Below are positions 1-6,927 of a DNA stretch of 11,716 nucleotides, piece by piece (the first letter of the stretch is position 1; every line of letters starts with the position of its first letter). Source of the stretch: Caldilineaceae bacterium (GTDB lineage: Bacteria > Chloroflexota > Anaerolineae > Caldilineales > Caldilineaceae); contig JAAUPU010000020.1 in assembly GCA_012032975.1 (NCBI GenBank), forward strand, positions 1 through 11,716. Direction: 5' to 3'. A model generated the notes under the pieces. That model was not told where the DNA came from and searched no databases. It saw nothing but the letters and a program-made list of their open reading frames with translations. Both the position numbers and the translations under genes were made by a program.

Positions 1-411
1 GGCTACATGGTGTTGGCCGCACTGACCGAATATCCCGAGTTGTTCGCCGCCGGCATCGATGTGGTTGGCATTGCCAACTGGGTCACCTTCCTGGAGAGAA
101 CCAGCGCCTGGCGTCGCGCTCACCGCGAACGGGAGTACGGAAGCTTGACTCATGATCGGGAGTTGCTAGAGCGATTGTCGCCGATCCACAAGGCCAATCG
201 AATCACGGCGCCGCTTCTGGTCATCGCTGGCGACAACGACCCGCGCGTGCCGCTGCACGAGTCCGAGCAGATCGTCCACAAGGTCGCCGAGACCGGCGGC
301 GTGGTCGAGTTCCTCCACTATGCGGACGAAGGGCACAAGATCAGCAAGTTGCACAACCGCATCGACAGCTTCTCCAAGATGGCCGGCTTCCTGGCAAAAC
401 ACCTCGCGTAA
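1..411 (+). CDS. S9-family prolyl oligopeptidase-type serine hydrolase, C-terminal fragment
   Basis: The gene enters from the left edge, and only the last 136 codons are present (frame 1, stop TAA 409-411). The first residues, GYMVLAALTEYPELFAAGI, match the stretch that follows the GxSxGG nucleophile elbow of the prolyl oligopeptidase/acylaminoacyl-peptidase family (S9), so the catalytic serine lies just outside the window. The other two triad residues are visible: Asp80 of the fragment in GDNDPRVP and His112 in DEGHKIS, both in the family's usual context. The protein would be an alpha/beta hydrolase that cleaves short peptides; its N-terminal beta-propeller, if present, is not seen. A strong hairpin terminator follows 28 bases after the stop, so this is the last gene of its transcript. 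The family call is firm; the exact substrate cannot be told. Confidence 0.88.
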   Translation, partial: GYMVLAALTEYPELFAAGIDVVGIANWVTFLERTSAWRRAHREREYGSLTHDRELLERLSPIHKANRITAPLLVIAGDNDPRVPLHESEQIVHKVAETGGVVEFLHYADEGHKISKLHNRIDSFSKMAGFLAKHLA

Positions 412-439
412 CGCAGATCGACGCACAGATCACTGCTAG

Positions 440-486
440 AAAATGCCCAAAACGCGCCACGGATCGTGGCGCGTTTTGGGCATTTT
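440..486 (+). terminator. Intrinsic terminator, perfect 21-bp stem with 5-nt loop
   Basis: Arms 440-460 and 466-486 are perfect reverse complements around the loop GGATC. The right arm carries T-rich runs (TTTT at 473-476 and 483-486). It lies 28 nt after the hydrolase stop codon and before the next gene on the same strand. The outer A/T-rich arms make it symmetrical, so it would also work on the minus strand. Confidence 0.8.
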
Positions 487-557
487 CTGCCCGCGTCAGA
501 TGTGATTTTGGCACGAAATCAATATACGAAATTCGCTGGGGATCAGCCCGATCTTGT

Positions 558-586
558 TTGCCGAAGCGCTGTCGCCATGTTACACT
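558..586 (+). promoter_or_regulatory. Candidate promoter for the Zn-ribbon/LysM gene
   Basis: TTGCCG at 558-563 and TACACT at 581-586 are 17 bp apart, and the -10 is extended by TG at 578-579 (TGtTACACT). It lies after the hairpin at 440-486 and about 85 bases before the ATG at 673. This is sequence pattern only; the leader of about 80 nt holds nothing else that I recognise. Confidence 0.45.
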
Positions 587-672
587 TGGCCGTGTCGTTC
601 CTCGCATTTGCAGCGCACGATCTGTCCGACACCAACACTTCAAATCCACACAGATGACGGCGACGCCAGGCC

Positions 673-1883
673 ATGCATGAGGTCACCTGCTATCATTGCG
701 GGCACATCGTTCACATTACGCCCGATGCCGAACGATGCTCGGTTTGTGGCGAAGATCTCCGACATCTGATTCCTCCTGAGTACGCGTCCGACTACTTCTA
801 CGAGCGTGCTAACCGGCTTGCCATTGACAGCGACTCGGCCTCTGCCCTGGCCGAGGTCGAGCGTGGGTTGGAATATGTCAACACACCGGAGCTGCGTCTG
901 CTGGGCGCAATCCTGGCCAAGCGGCTCCAGTTGTTCGACCGCATGCGCCATCATGTCGCCATGATTCCCGTGGACGATGCGTTGCGCACCGAGGCAGAGT
1001 GGCTGGTCCGTTCGCACCAGGATCGGCAGCGAGCGCAGCGGGAGTTGAAGAAAGACCTGCGCGCTGCCTCCGAAACCACGGTGAAGATCGCCGAGCCAGC
1101 GCCGGACGATGAAGAGCTTCTCGATCTGCCCGAATTTCTACGCGAAAAGACGCCGCCTCCACCGAAGCGCCGCAGCAACCGGTTGGCGATTGGCATGGCA
1201 GCAATTTCCTTGCTGGCCCTTGTGTTTGTAGGCTGGTTCTATCTGGGACGTGGCGGCAGCGTGATCGACGGCCTCTTCCAGGCTGGAAGCGCTTCAGCAA
1301 CCCCTCTCCCCTCTCCCGAGTTACAGGTTGAACCGGCAACCACCGAGTCCGATCCAAATGCCGTAGATCCGGCCACGAATCCGGCCCTCGCTCCGGTTGA
1401 GGCGCCACCGATTGCGCCCACCGCAACGCCCCCCTCCGACCTGGTGCAAAGCCCAAGCGAATCGCCGGAGCTTGCCCAAGGCGACCCAGGATCGGGCGTG
1501 TTGCAAGAGGCCGACATCTTCGATTTGAAGAGCTATCTGGTCGCCGGCGGCTTCACAAGACTCATCGATCTGGAGGTGGAAGCGCGCATCGAGGGCGAAC
1601 GTCTGACCATTCGAGGGTTCGTTCCAAGAGCGGACCTGCGCGGCGAGTTGGTCGAAGTGGCCAGGCAAATTCCTGGGGTGTCGGAGGTCAACGATCTTGG
1701 CCTGCTGCTCCGCACGCCACCTACCTATGTGGTCGAGGAGGGGGACACGCTGTGGAACATCGTCTTCAAACTCTACGGTGATGTCAACCGGCTCAACGAG
1801 TTCTATCGCGCCAATGCCGATATTCTGCCCTCTGCGGATGCCTCAACATTGGCATGGTGCTGAAGGTGCCGCCCAACGAATAG
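673..1883 (+). CDS. Zn-ribbon / TM / BON-like / LysM membrane protein, frameshifted in the LysM domain
   Basis: Order of parts: an N-terminal zinc ribbon with Cys6-x2-Cys9 and Cys22-x2-Cys25; a helical region to about residue 135; a charged linker; one TM segment at 171-191 preceded by KRR; a Pro/Ala/Thr-rich linker (about 207-275); a BON-like alpha/beta unit at 284-347; and a LysM domain from 351 (TYVVEEGDTLWNIVFKLYGD). By the positive-inside rule the zinc ribbon is cytoplasmic, with BON and LysM outside, where LysM would bind peptidoglycan. The open frame from 673 ends at a TGA (1861-1863) giving the odd tail STLAWC. In frame 3 the same bases read LNIGMVLKVPPNE and stop at 1881-1883, which is the normal end of a LysM domain. 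One extra base near 1846-1849 restores 403 residues. The ATG at 673 has only a weak Shine-Dalgarno (CCAGG). I know no characterised protein with this layout; linking cell-wall state to a cytoplasmic partner is a guess. Confidence 0.8.
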
Positions 1884-1896
1884 GGGATGAGCAGGC

Positions 1897-1936
1897 AAAA
1901 AAGGTGGCTGGACTCATGAGTCCAGCCACCTTTTTT
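1897..1936. terminator. Bidirectional terminator, perfect 40-bp palindrome
   Basis: Bases 1897-1916 and 1917-1936 are exact reverse complements: six A, a GC-rich stem, then six T. It sits between the restored stop of the + strand LysM gene (1883) and the minus-strand dnaN stop (2019), so it can end transcription from both convergent genes. The centre ACTCATGAGT must open to form the loop. Confidence 0.9.
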
Positions 1937-2018
1937 GTTTCTGGTTTCCGCGGGATGGCTTGCGGAGCGATATGCGGCTGTCAAAAAAGCCAAACCGTGG
2001 GTTTACCCCAGCAAGCGT

Positions 2019-3239
2019 CTATGCGCCTCCCTGCTGGGGAAGCATGGGCATCACCACGTGGAGAAACTCGTCCTCGCCCAAACCCACGGGCCGGATCGCA
2101 CCCGGTCGTGTCGGCTGCGTCGTCTCTAGCACCACCTGTGGCTGATCGATCTGACTGAGCACATCGATCAAGAAGCGGGCGTTAAATGCAATCTCCAGCT
2201 CTTCGCCATCGACCATTGCATCGATCTCGTTGACGCTGTCGCCGATTTCGGGTGAAGTGGCGGTCAAACGGAGTTGGCCCGAGTCCGAACCCGCGCCCGG
2301 TTCGACTGCAAAACGAATGATGTGGCTTTCCCGGGTAAAGAGAGACGCGACCCGCACGGCTTTAAGCAAGGCCGCAGTGTCTACGACCGTGCGGGTGGTG
2401 TGGGTCTTGGGGATGATCGCGCGGTAATCTGGGAAGCGTGCGTCGATCAGTTGGCTGACCAATTCCACGCGGTGAAAGACGCCGCGGCCTTCCGGTTTTC
2501 CCCACACTTCAAAGAGAATCTGGTTGCGCGCCTGGGCGACCACCACCCGCACAAGACGCTCGTCATGGGCGTCTGCGGTGACACGGGCCAGCTCATTCAG
2601 GCTGCGCGCGGGCACGACCACAGTCAATGGCTCTCCGATCGGCAGATCATCCAGCGGCACAGTGCGCAAGCTCAGGCGAAAGCCGTCGGTGGCCGCCATG
2701 GAAAGCCGTTCCGCGGAAAAGTTGACTTCAACGCCGGTCAGAGTGGGTCGGCTGTCGTCTGTGGACGCTGCAAAGATCACCTGGTCGATCATCTTGCGCA
2801 GACCACCGGTCTCCAATTCGAGCTGCATCCCCTCGAGCAGTTGGGCGCTCTCGGAAGCGTCGTCACCCGGCTCGGTCGAAAGCAAGATCGGAAATTCGTT
2901 GGCATCCAGCCCTTTCATGTTGGCGTCAAAGCGGTCGCAATGCAGGTGAAGCGTCTGCGTGCGCACGGTCAGTTCCATATCGATGCGTTCTGGGGGCAGG
3001 CTATTCACGAAATCGGTGAGCAACCTTGCTGGCACGGTGATCTCGCCCTCGTCCTCCACCTTGGCGCCGATCCAGCAACTGACGCCTAGTTCAAGATTCG
3101 TGGCCGCCAGGCGCAGTTGGTTGTTCTTTGCCTGGATCAAAATGTTGCCAAGCACGGGCAATGTGCTGCGCGATGAAACGGTGCGACCGACAATGGAGAG
3201 CCCTTTGGCCAAATTTTCTTGAAGACAGCTAACGCGCAC
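2019..3239 (-). CDS. dnaN: DNA polymerase III beta subunit (sliding clamp)
   Basis: A 406-residue DnaN, slightly longer than the usual 365-380. It forms the ring-shaped dimer that tethers the replicative polymerase to DNA and also binds other replication and repair proteins. Visible family marks are the start MRVSCLQENLAKGLSIVGRT, then STLPVLGNILI, the second-domain block STDDSRPTLTGV and ATDGFRLS, FPDYRAIIP at the domain 2/3 link, and the C-terminal VMPML that forms part of the peptide-binding pocket. Three clamp domains fit about 1-125, 135-265 and 266-400. The start is GTG (3239-3237) with a good Shine-Dalgarno AGGGAGG five bases before it. It is divergent from a sigma factor gene, with no dnaA, recF or gyrB on either side, so this is not the classic dnaA-dnaN origin arrangement. 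Confidence 0.97.
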   Translation of the reverse strand: MRVSCLQENLAKGLSIVGRTVSSRSTLPVLGNILIQAKNNQLRLAATNLELGVSCWIGAKVEDEGEITVPARLLTDFVNSLPPERIDMELTVRTQTLHLHCDRFDANMKGLDANEFPILLSTEPGDDASESAQLLEGMQLELETGGLRKMIDQVIFAASTDDSRPTLTGVEVNFSAERLSMAATDGFRLSLRTVPLDDLPIGEPLTVVVPARSLNELARVTADAHDERLVRVVVAQARNQILFEVWGKPEGRGVFHRVELVSQLIDARFPDYRAIIPKTHTTRTVVDTAALLKAVRVASLFTRESHIIRFAVEPGAGSDSGQLRLTATSPEIGDSVNEIDAMVDGEELEIAFNARFLIDVLSQIDQPQVVLETTQPTRPGAIRPVGLGEDEFLHVVMPMLPQQGGA

Positions 3240-3339
3240 TGGGTCCTCCCTGCGAGTTTGGAATGTGGATGAAACGGTGGTTTGTACAGCCCTGGTTTGG
3301 CTGCCCGAAGAGCGCGCAACTGGGGCGAATGTGAGACTG

Positions 3340-3348
3340 AGTATAGCA
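3340..3348 (-). promoter_or_regulatory. Extended -10 promoter for dnaN
   Basis: On the minus strand this reads TGCTATACT, a TGn-extended -10 with five of six matches to TATAAT. No good -35 stands at 16-18 bp, as is common for extended -10 promoters. A start near 3333 would give dnaN a leader of about 95 nt. Confidence 0.5.
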
Positions 3349-3383
3349 CAGGGTTCGCCAAACGAAGGAACAAACAGCCTTTC

Positions 3384-3412
3384 TTGCTCTTGCCTGTTGC
3401 TGGCCGTATAAT
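3384..3412 (+). promoter_or_regulatory. Promoter of the sigma factor gene
   Basis: TTGCTC (3384-3389) and a perfect TATAAT (3407-3412) are 17 bp apart. The ATG at 3411, the next in-frame Met, overlaps the -10, so a transcript from here cannot use it. This favours the GTG at 3456 as the real start and argues that housekeeping sigma transcribes this gene. Confidence 0.55.
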
Positions 3413-3455
3413 GGCAAACGTTGGCAGCCGATCTGATTCTGACCGAGGTATTTGC

Positions 3456-4220
3456 GTGGCGTCCTTCTCCAGATTGACCTCAATCGACCCTGTAGACAGC
3501 GTCCCTAAGAGTGGCGAAGGGTTACGTGCGACCTCAGCCAGCGAGGCCGGCTCCATTGGCCAAACAACGGCGGACACAACTTCGCTTCCTTCGGAGCCTC
3601 ATGACGCCGCCGAGTCATTGCTTGTGGCCCAAGCGCGTCGGGAGCCGGCCGCGTTTGGCGAACTGTACGAGCGTTATGTCGAGCGGATCTACGCCTATAT
3701 TTATCATCGCGTCGGCAATGCCCAGGACGCCGAAGACCTGACTGCTCGCACATTTTATCGGGCGCTGGACAAGCTGGATACCTATGAGGATCGCGGGCTA
3801 CCCTTTTCCGCCTGGCTCTTTCGCATCGCCCACAACCTGGTCGCCAATTGGCATCGCGACCACAGCCGCCGACGCATTCTTTCACTGGACCGGCTCTGGT
3901 TTTATAGCCATGACAGCAAAACACCCGAGCAACATGTCGAGCACGAGGAAAGCCGTGAGGCCCTTTGGTCCGCAATCGACCGCCTACCAGAAGATCGCAG
4001 AAATTTACTCATCTTCAAGTTTGGCAGCCGCATGTCCAATGTTGAGATCGGTCAATTGATGGACAAGAGTGAAAGCGCTATCAAGTCGCTCTATTTCCGC
4101 ACGTTGAGCGCATTGCGCAAGGATCTGGAATCAGCGGGTTGGGACTCGTCTGCCGAAGCCAACGAGAGCGCACCGCCGTCGAAGGATTCAGTCGACGTTG
4201 CGGATGAGGAGGAGGGCTAG
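3456..4220 (+). CDS. ECF-type RNA polymerase sigma factor (sigma-70 family)
   Basis: 254 residues from a GTG start at 3456. That start has GAGG (3445-3448) seven bases before it and lies downstream of a TATAAT at 3407-3412; the open frame itself runs back to an ATG at 3282, but the upstream part is not conserved-looking. Sigma region 2 covers about 50-137: FGELYERYVERIYAYIYHRV, DAEDLTARTFYRAL (region 2.2, core binding) and FSAWLFRIAHNLVANWHR (2.3-2.4, -10 recognition). Region 4 covers about 166-224 with LPEDRRNLLIFKF and the helix-turn-helix MSNVEIGQLMDKSESAIKSL. There is no region 1 or 3, as in ECF factors. The first 50 residues are Ser/Thr/Asp-rich and the last 25 are acidic. The next gene starts one base after the stop and encodes a small membrane protein, probably its regulator. 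The signal it answers to is unknown. Confidence 0.92.
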   Translation: MASFSRLTSIDPVDSVPKSGEGLRATSASEAGSIGQTTADTTSLPSEPHDAAESLLVAQARREPAAFGELYERYVERIYAYIYHRVGNAQDAEDLTARTFYRALDKLDTYEDRGLPFSAWLFRIAHNLVANWHRDHSRRRILSLDRLWFYSHDSKTPEQHVEHEESREALWSAIDRLPEDRRNLLIFKFGSRMSNVEIGQLMDKSESAIKSLYFRTLSALRKDLESAGWDSSAEANESAPPSKDSVDVADEEEG

Positions 4221-4718
4221 ATGAATTGGCGACGCGAGTGGCTGCAACCACCCTACTTCCGCGCAAAGAGCTGCGAACAGGTAGACATGGGAAATGGGCG
4301 GTCGTTGAATGCAGAGGATTTTCTGGAGGGGCACTTCTCTCGGATGGCCGTGAGCACAAACCCGGACCGCACTCGCCACGTTTCTGTCCAGGTCGAAGGT
4401 GATCTTCGTGCCGCCATTGCGGTGCTGGCGCCGGGCCTTGCCCCCCTTGCAGAGGTGGCCGAAGAGGTCGCGATGATCGTTCCCAACGTGCGACCGGGGC
4501 TAGAATTTCGGCGCAAATTGCATCGTGCTCTGGAACAGACCCACCGGCAACACGCGGCCCAGAAAGCCTTGGGGACCCGCTCAGTCGAATCGTCGAAATC
4601 GATGCCGGTCTCTAATCGCATCAGCGCGGGGCTTGGCGTGTTCCTGGTCGTCGCCGGCCTGCTCGCACTGCTGCTGCTGCGCCGCAGGCCACGCGCCCAA
4701 CTCATCGGCAGCGCCTGA
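4221..4718 (+). CDS. Small protein with one C-terminal TM, possible anti-sigma partner
   Basis: 165 residues. The ATG directly follows the TAG of the sigma gene, and its Shine-Dalgarno GGAGG (4211-4215) lies inside that gene, so the two are translationally coupled. The protein has a soluble N-terminal part of about 130 residues, including the stretch VPNVRPGLEFRRKLHRALEQ (88-107), then one TM helix at 135-153, then RRRPR. Small proteins encoded just after ECF sigma genes with a single TM are often anti-sigma factors, and the P-x-FR-x-x-L pattern is met in such sigma-linked proteins. However, no HxxxCxxC zinc anti-sigma motif is present, and the only Cys is Cys18. The charge pattern (RRR after the helix) puts the C-terminus inside, which would place the main domain outside, unusual for a direct sigma binder. 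The function is therefore open. Confidence 0.7.
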   Translation: MNWRREWLQPPYFRAKSCEQVDMGNGRSLNAEDFLEGHFSRMAVSTNPDRTRHVSVQVEGDLRAAIAVLAPGLAPLAEVAEEVAMIVPNVRPGLEFRRKLHRALEQTHRQHAAQKALGTRSVESSKSMPVSNRISAGLGVFLVVAGLLALLLLRRRPRAQLIGSA

Positions 4719-4723
4719 CCCAG

Positions 4724-5548
4724 CTACAGCGCGGTCCGGTTGCGTAGCATGTCAGCATACTTGTCCACGGATGGCGCACCCTCTTCTAACACCTCCTCAT
4801 CATACCCATCCAGCCCACCGCTGGAGGCGTGAAGCCTTGCCGGTCCCACACCTGGGACGTCGATCATGGATTGGGCGTCGCTCTGGGCCAGCTTGAGCAC
4901 ACCTTCCGCCAACTCTGCTCCCGCGGCCTCGCGCTGCTTGATCGCGCTCGCGCCCAGCCAGTTCTTGAAGCCCGTCACAATGCCAAACAGGTCATGCACG
5001 GGCTTGGCGCCAGCGCCTATCAAGAGTCCTGTGATCACGATATCCCAACCCGCTGGCACATTGGCCAGCAGATTCGGAGCAAAGGGCGCCAGACTATAGA
5101 GAAATTGCATCCCCAATGCATTGGCGATCAGAATGCCCATCACCACGCCGAGCAGCAGGCTGGTGCCACTCTTGAATTGCACATATTGGGCCGAACGGAG
5201 ATGGGCAGGCTGCCAGCCGCGCGCATTGAGCAGGAACCAGTCGCTGTAGTTCCACAACAGTTCGATCAACCGCTCGACACCTGTCGATGCGGCCAACATT
5301 GCCAACAGCATCGGCCAAACCTGGCTCGCCTCTCCCGATGCGCTCTCTTGCCCAAGCTGCGCAGCCCATGCAGCATCCGGCGCTGAGAGCGCGCCGGCCG
5401 CCAAAGCGATCATACTCCAGACCATCGGCCTGGCTAGTCCCAAACGGCTTTTGCCTTGGCTCACTCGCAACGCCCTCCTCACAGACCGCGCACCGGCTGT
5501 TGACCGATGGCTGGCTTCTTTGTTCGCATCTTCGACCGATCCGTTCAT
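4724..5548 (-). CDS. Multi-pass membrane protein of unknown function
   Basis: 274 residues; I do not recognise a named family. It has a basic N-terminal 40 residues, then hydrophobic segments at about 42-63 (with Ala-x-Ala at its end, so possibly a signal peptide), 77-97, 129-150 and 168-192. The last contains GLLIGAGAKPVHDLFG, whose Gly-rich turn and K-P-x-H-D are the most conserved-looking part. The remaining 80 residues are soluble and acidic, with IDVPGVGPARL at 229-239 and an end rich in Asp/Glu. The ATG (5548-5546) is 8 nt after the stop of the aminotransferase gene and has only a weak Shine-Dalgarno (AAAGAG), which suggests translation coupled to that gene. Its 3' end is 5 nt from the convergent + strand gene, and I see no terminator between them. 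Confidence 0.75.
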   Translation of the reverse strand: MNGSVEDANKEASHRSTAGARSVRRALRVSQGKSRLGLARPMVWSMIALAAGALSAPDAAWAAQLGQESASGEASQVWPMLLAMLAASTGVERLIELLWNYSDWFLLNARGWQPAHLRSAQYVQFKSGTSLLLGVVMGILIANALGMQFLYSLAPFAPNLLANVPAGWDIVITGLLIGAGAKPVHDLFGIVTGFKNWLGASAIKQREAAGAELAEGVLKLAQSDAQSMIDVPGVGPARLHASSGGLDGYDEEVLEEGAPSVDKYADMLRNRTAL

Positions 5549-5556
5549 CCGCTCTT

Positions 5557-6806
5557 TCAGGAGAGCGCCTTCCTCAACCTGACCGCGGCCTCGTCCAACA
5601 TTTCGTCCGTCTTGCAGAAGCAGAAACGCGCCAGATTATCGGTCAGGTATTGATGGGCCGGGCTATAAAATGGGCTGGCTGGGATTGCGGTCACGCCAAC
5701 CTCGCGATTGAACCAACGACAGACGCTCACATCGCGCAGCGAACCTGGCTCGATTGGAACATCCAATGGCCAGTCTGGAACAAGATAAAGTAGGAGCCAT
5801 CGGGTCGGGTTGGCGTCAATCCTACTTCTTCCAGAACCGTCATGAGCTTGTCCCGTTTCGCCTGGTACATACCACTCAACCAAGAGAAGTAATTGCGTTC
5901 CTCCACCTGTTCCATGCCCACTGCCACGGCTTCTTGTAATGGCGCCGCCACTGCGAATGGAATCCACTGGTGGGCCATAAAGATCGCGTGTGCGATGGGC
6001 TGGGGTGCGATGGCCCAACCGATCTTCCATCCGGTGACCGAGAAGGTCTTGCCGGCGCTGCCTAGGGTCACCGTGCGCTCCCACATGCCGGGCAAGGTGG
6101 CCATCCGCACATGCTGGACCGGTTCCGGCTCATCCCGGTAGACCATCCATTCGTAGACCTCGTCGCTCAAGACGTAGACGTCGTGGGCCTGCACCAGCGC
6201 CGCGATCTGCTCAAGTTCACGGGCGCTGAAGATTTTCCCGACCGGATTCTGCGGCGTGTTGATGATGATCAGGCGCGTGGCTGGCGAAAACGCAGCCGCG
6301 AGTTCATCCATGTCCAGGCGCCAGTCGCCTGCATTGGCGCCAGCCTCGGCGCGCAACGGCACATAGACGGGCGTTCCCCCAGCCATGATCACCGATGCGG
6401 GATAGCTGTCATAGAATGGCTCGATCAGGATGACTTCGTCGCCGGGATTGATGAGCGCCTGGATGGTCGCAAAGATGCCCTCGGTTGCGCCGACGGTCAC
6501 GACGACCTCATTCAACGCATCCAATTCGCGCTTGAAATGGGGACTGTAGACCTTGGCCAGTGCCCGCACCAAACGGGGATGACCGGGGCCGCGCGCATAC
6601 TGGTTGATATCGCCGGCAATGGCTTGGGCCGCGGCCTCCTTGATAAAATCTGGAGCGGAAAAGTTCGGGAAACCTTGTCCAAGGTTGACCGCGTTGTGCT
6701 GCAATGCCAGCCCGGTAAACTCGGTAAAGACGGTGGTGCCAAAGCCTTGCACCCTGGCCGCCGAGACAAACGAAGCCGCCGCTTGCAAGTCAACTTGTGC
6801 GGACAT
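5557..6806 (-). CDS. Class I/II PLP aminotransferase (kynurenine/glutamine/methionine type), frameshifted
   Basis: Fold-type I aminotransferase that moves an amino group from an amino acid to a 2-oxo acid using PLP. Visible marks: NLGQGFPNF (41-49), NQYARGPGHPRL, VTVGATEGIF (103-112), NTPQNPVGK with Asn187, DEVYEWMVY with Asp215 and Tyr218, and SAGKTFSVTGWKIGW with Schiff-base Lys253. The frame from ATG 6806 (Shine-Dalgarno AAAGG, 7 nt spacing) holds to GSYFIL and then runs into a tail TGHWMF and a stop at 5727. The frame starting near 5788 continues with VPDWPLDV, then WFNREVGVTAIPASPFYS and NLARFCFCKTDE, the normal C-terminus with the substrate-carboxylate Arg. One extra base between about 5775 and 5790 restores 416 residues, a normal length. 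The layout is closest to kynurenine aminotransferase/glutamine transaminase K/YbdL; the substrate cannot be fixed. Confidence 0.9.
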
Positions 6807-6874
6807 AAAACGACCTTTCCGAGCTTCTTTCGGTGGAAAACGCGTTGTCTGGCAAGCCGGACATTCTCGCGCAC

Positions 6875-6880
6875 ATTATA
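6875..6880 (-). promoter_or_regulatory. Candidate -10 box for the aminotransferase gene
   Basis: A perfect TATAAT on the minus strand lies about 70 bases before the ATG at 6806, in the 121-base gap after the methyltransferase gene. The hexamer 17 bp upstream (TGGCTT) is a poor -35, so the promoter is only probable. Confidence 0.4.
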
Positions 6881-6927
6881 GCCGATTCAGCTAGCGCAAG
6901 CCAGTGCAAGCGGAGTTGGTCGGCCAT

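Noticed and set aside
2274..3089. Long + strand open frame of 271 codons opposite dnaN
   Set aside because: It is the antisense of a clear dnaN; its protein has no recognisable domain.
3264..3272. DnaA-box-like TGTGGATGA upstream of dnaN
   Set aside because: One site with one mismatch and no others around it; not enough for an origin.
3282..3455. Longer start of the sigma factor at ATG 3282 or ATG 3411
   Set aside because: The ATG at 3411 overlaps a perfect TATAAT, the region 3282-3410 overlaps the dnaN promoter and does not look like sigma sequence, and GTG 3456 has the better Shine-Dalgarno.
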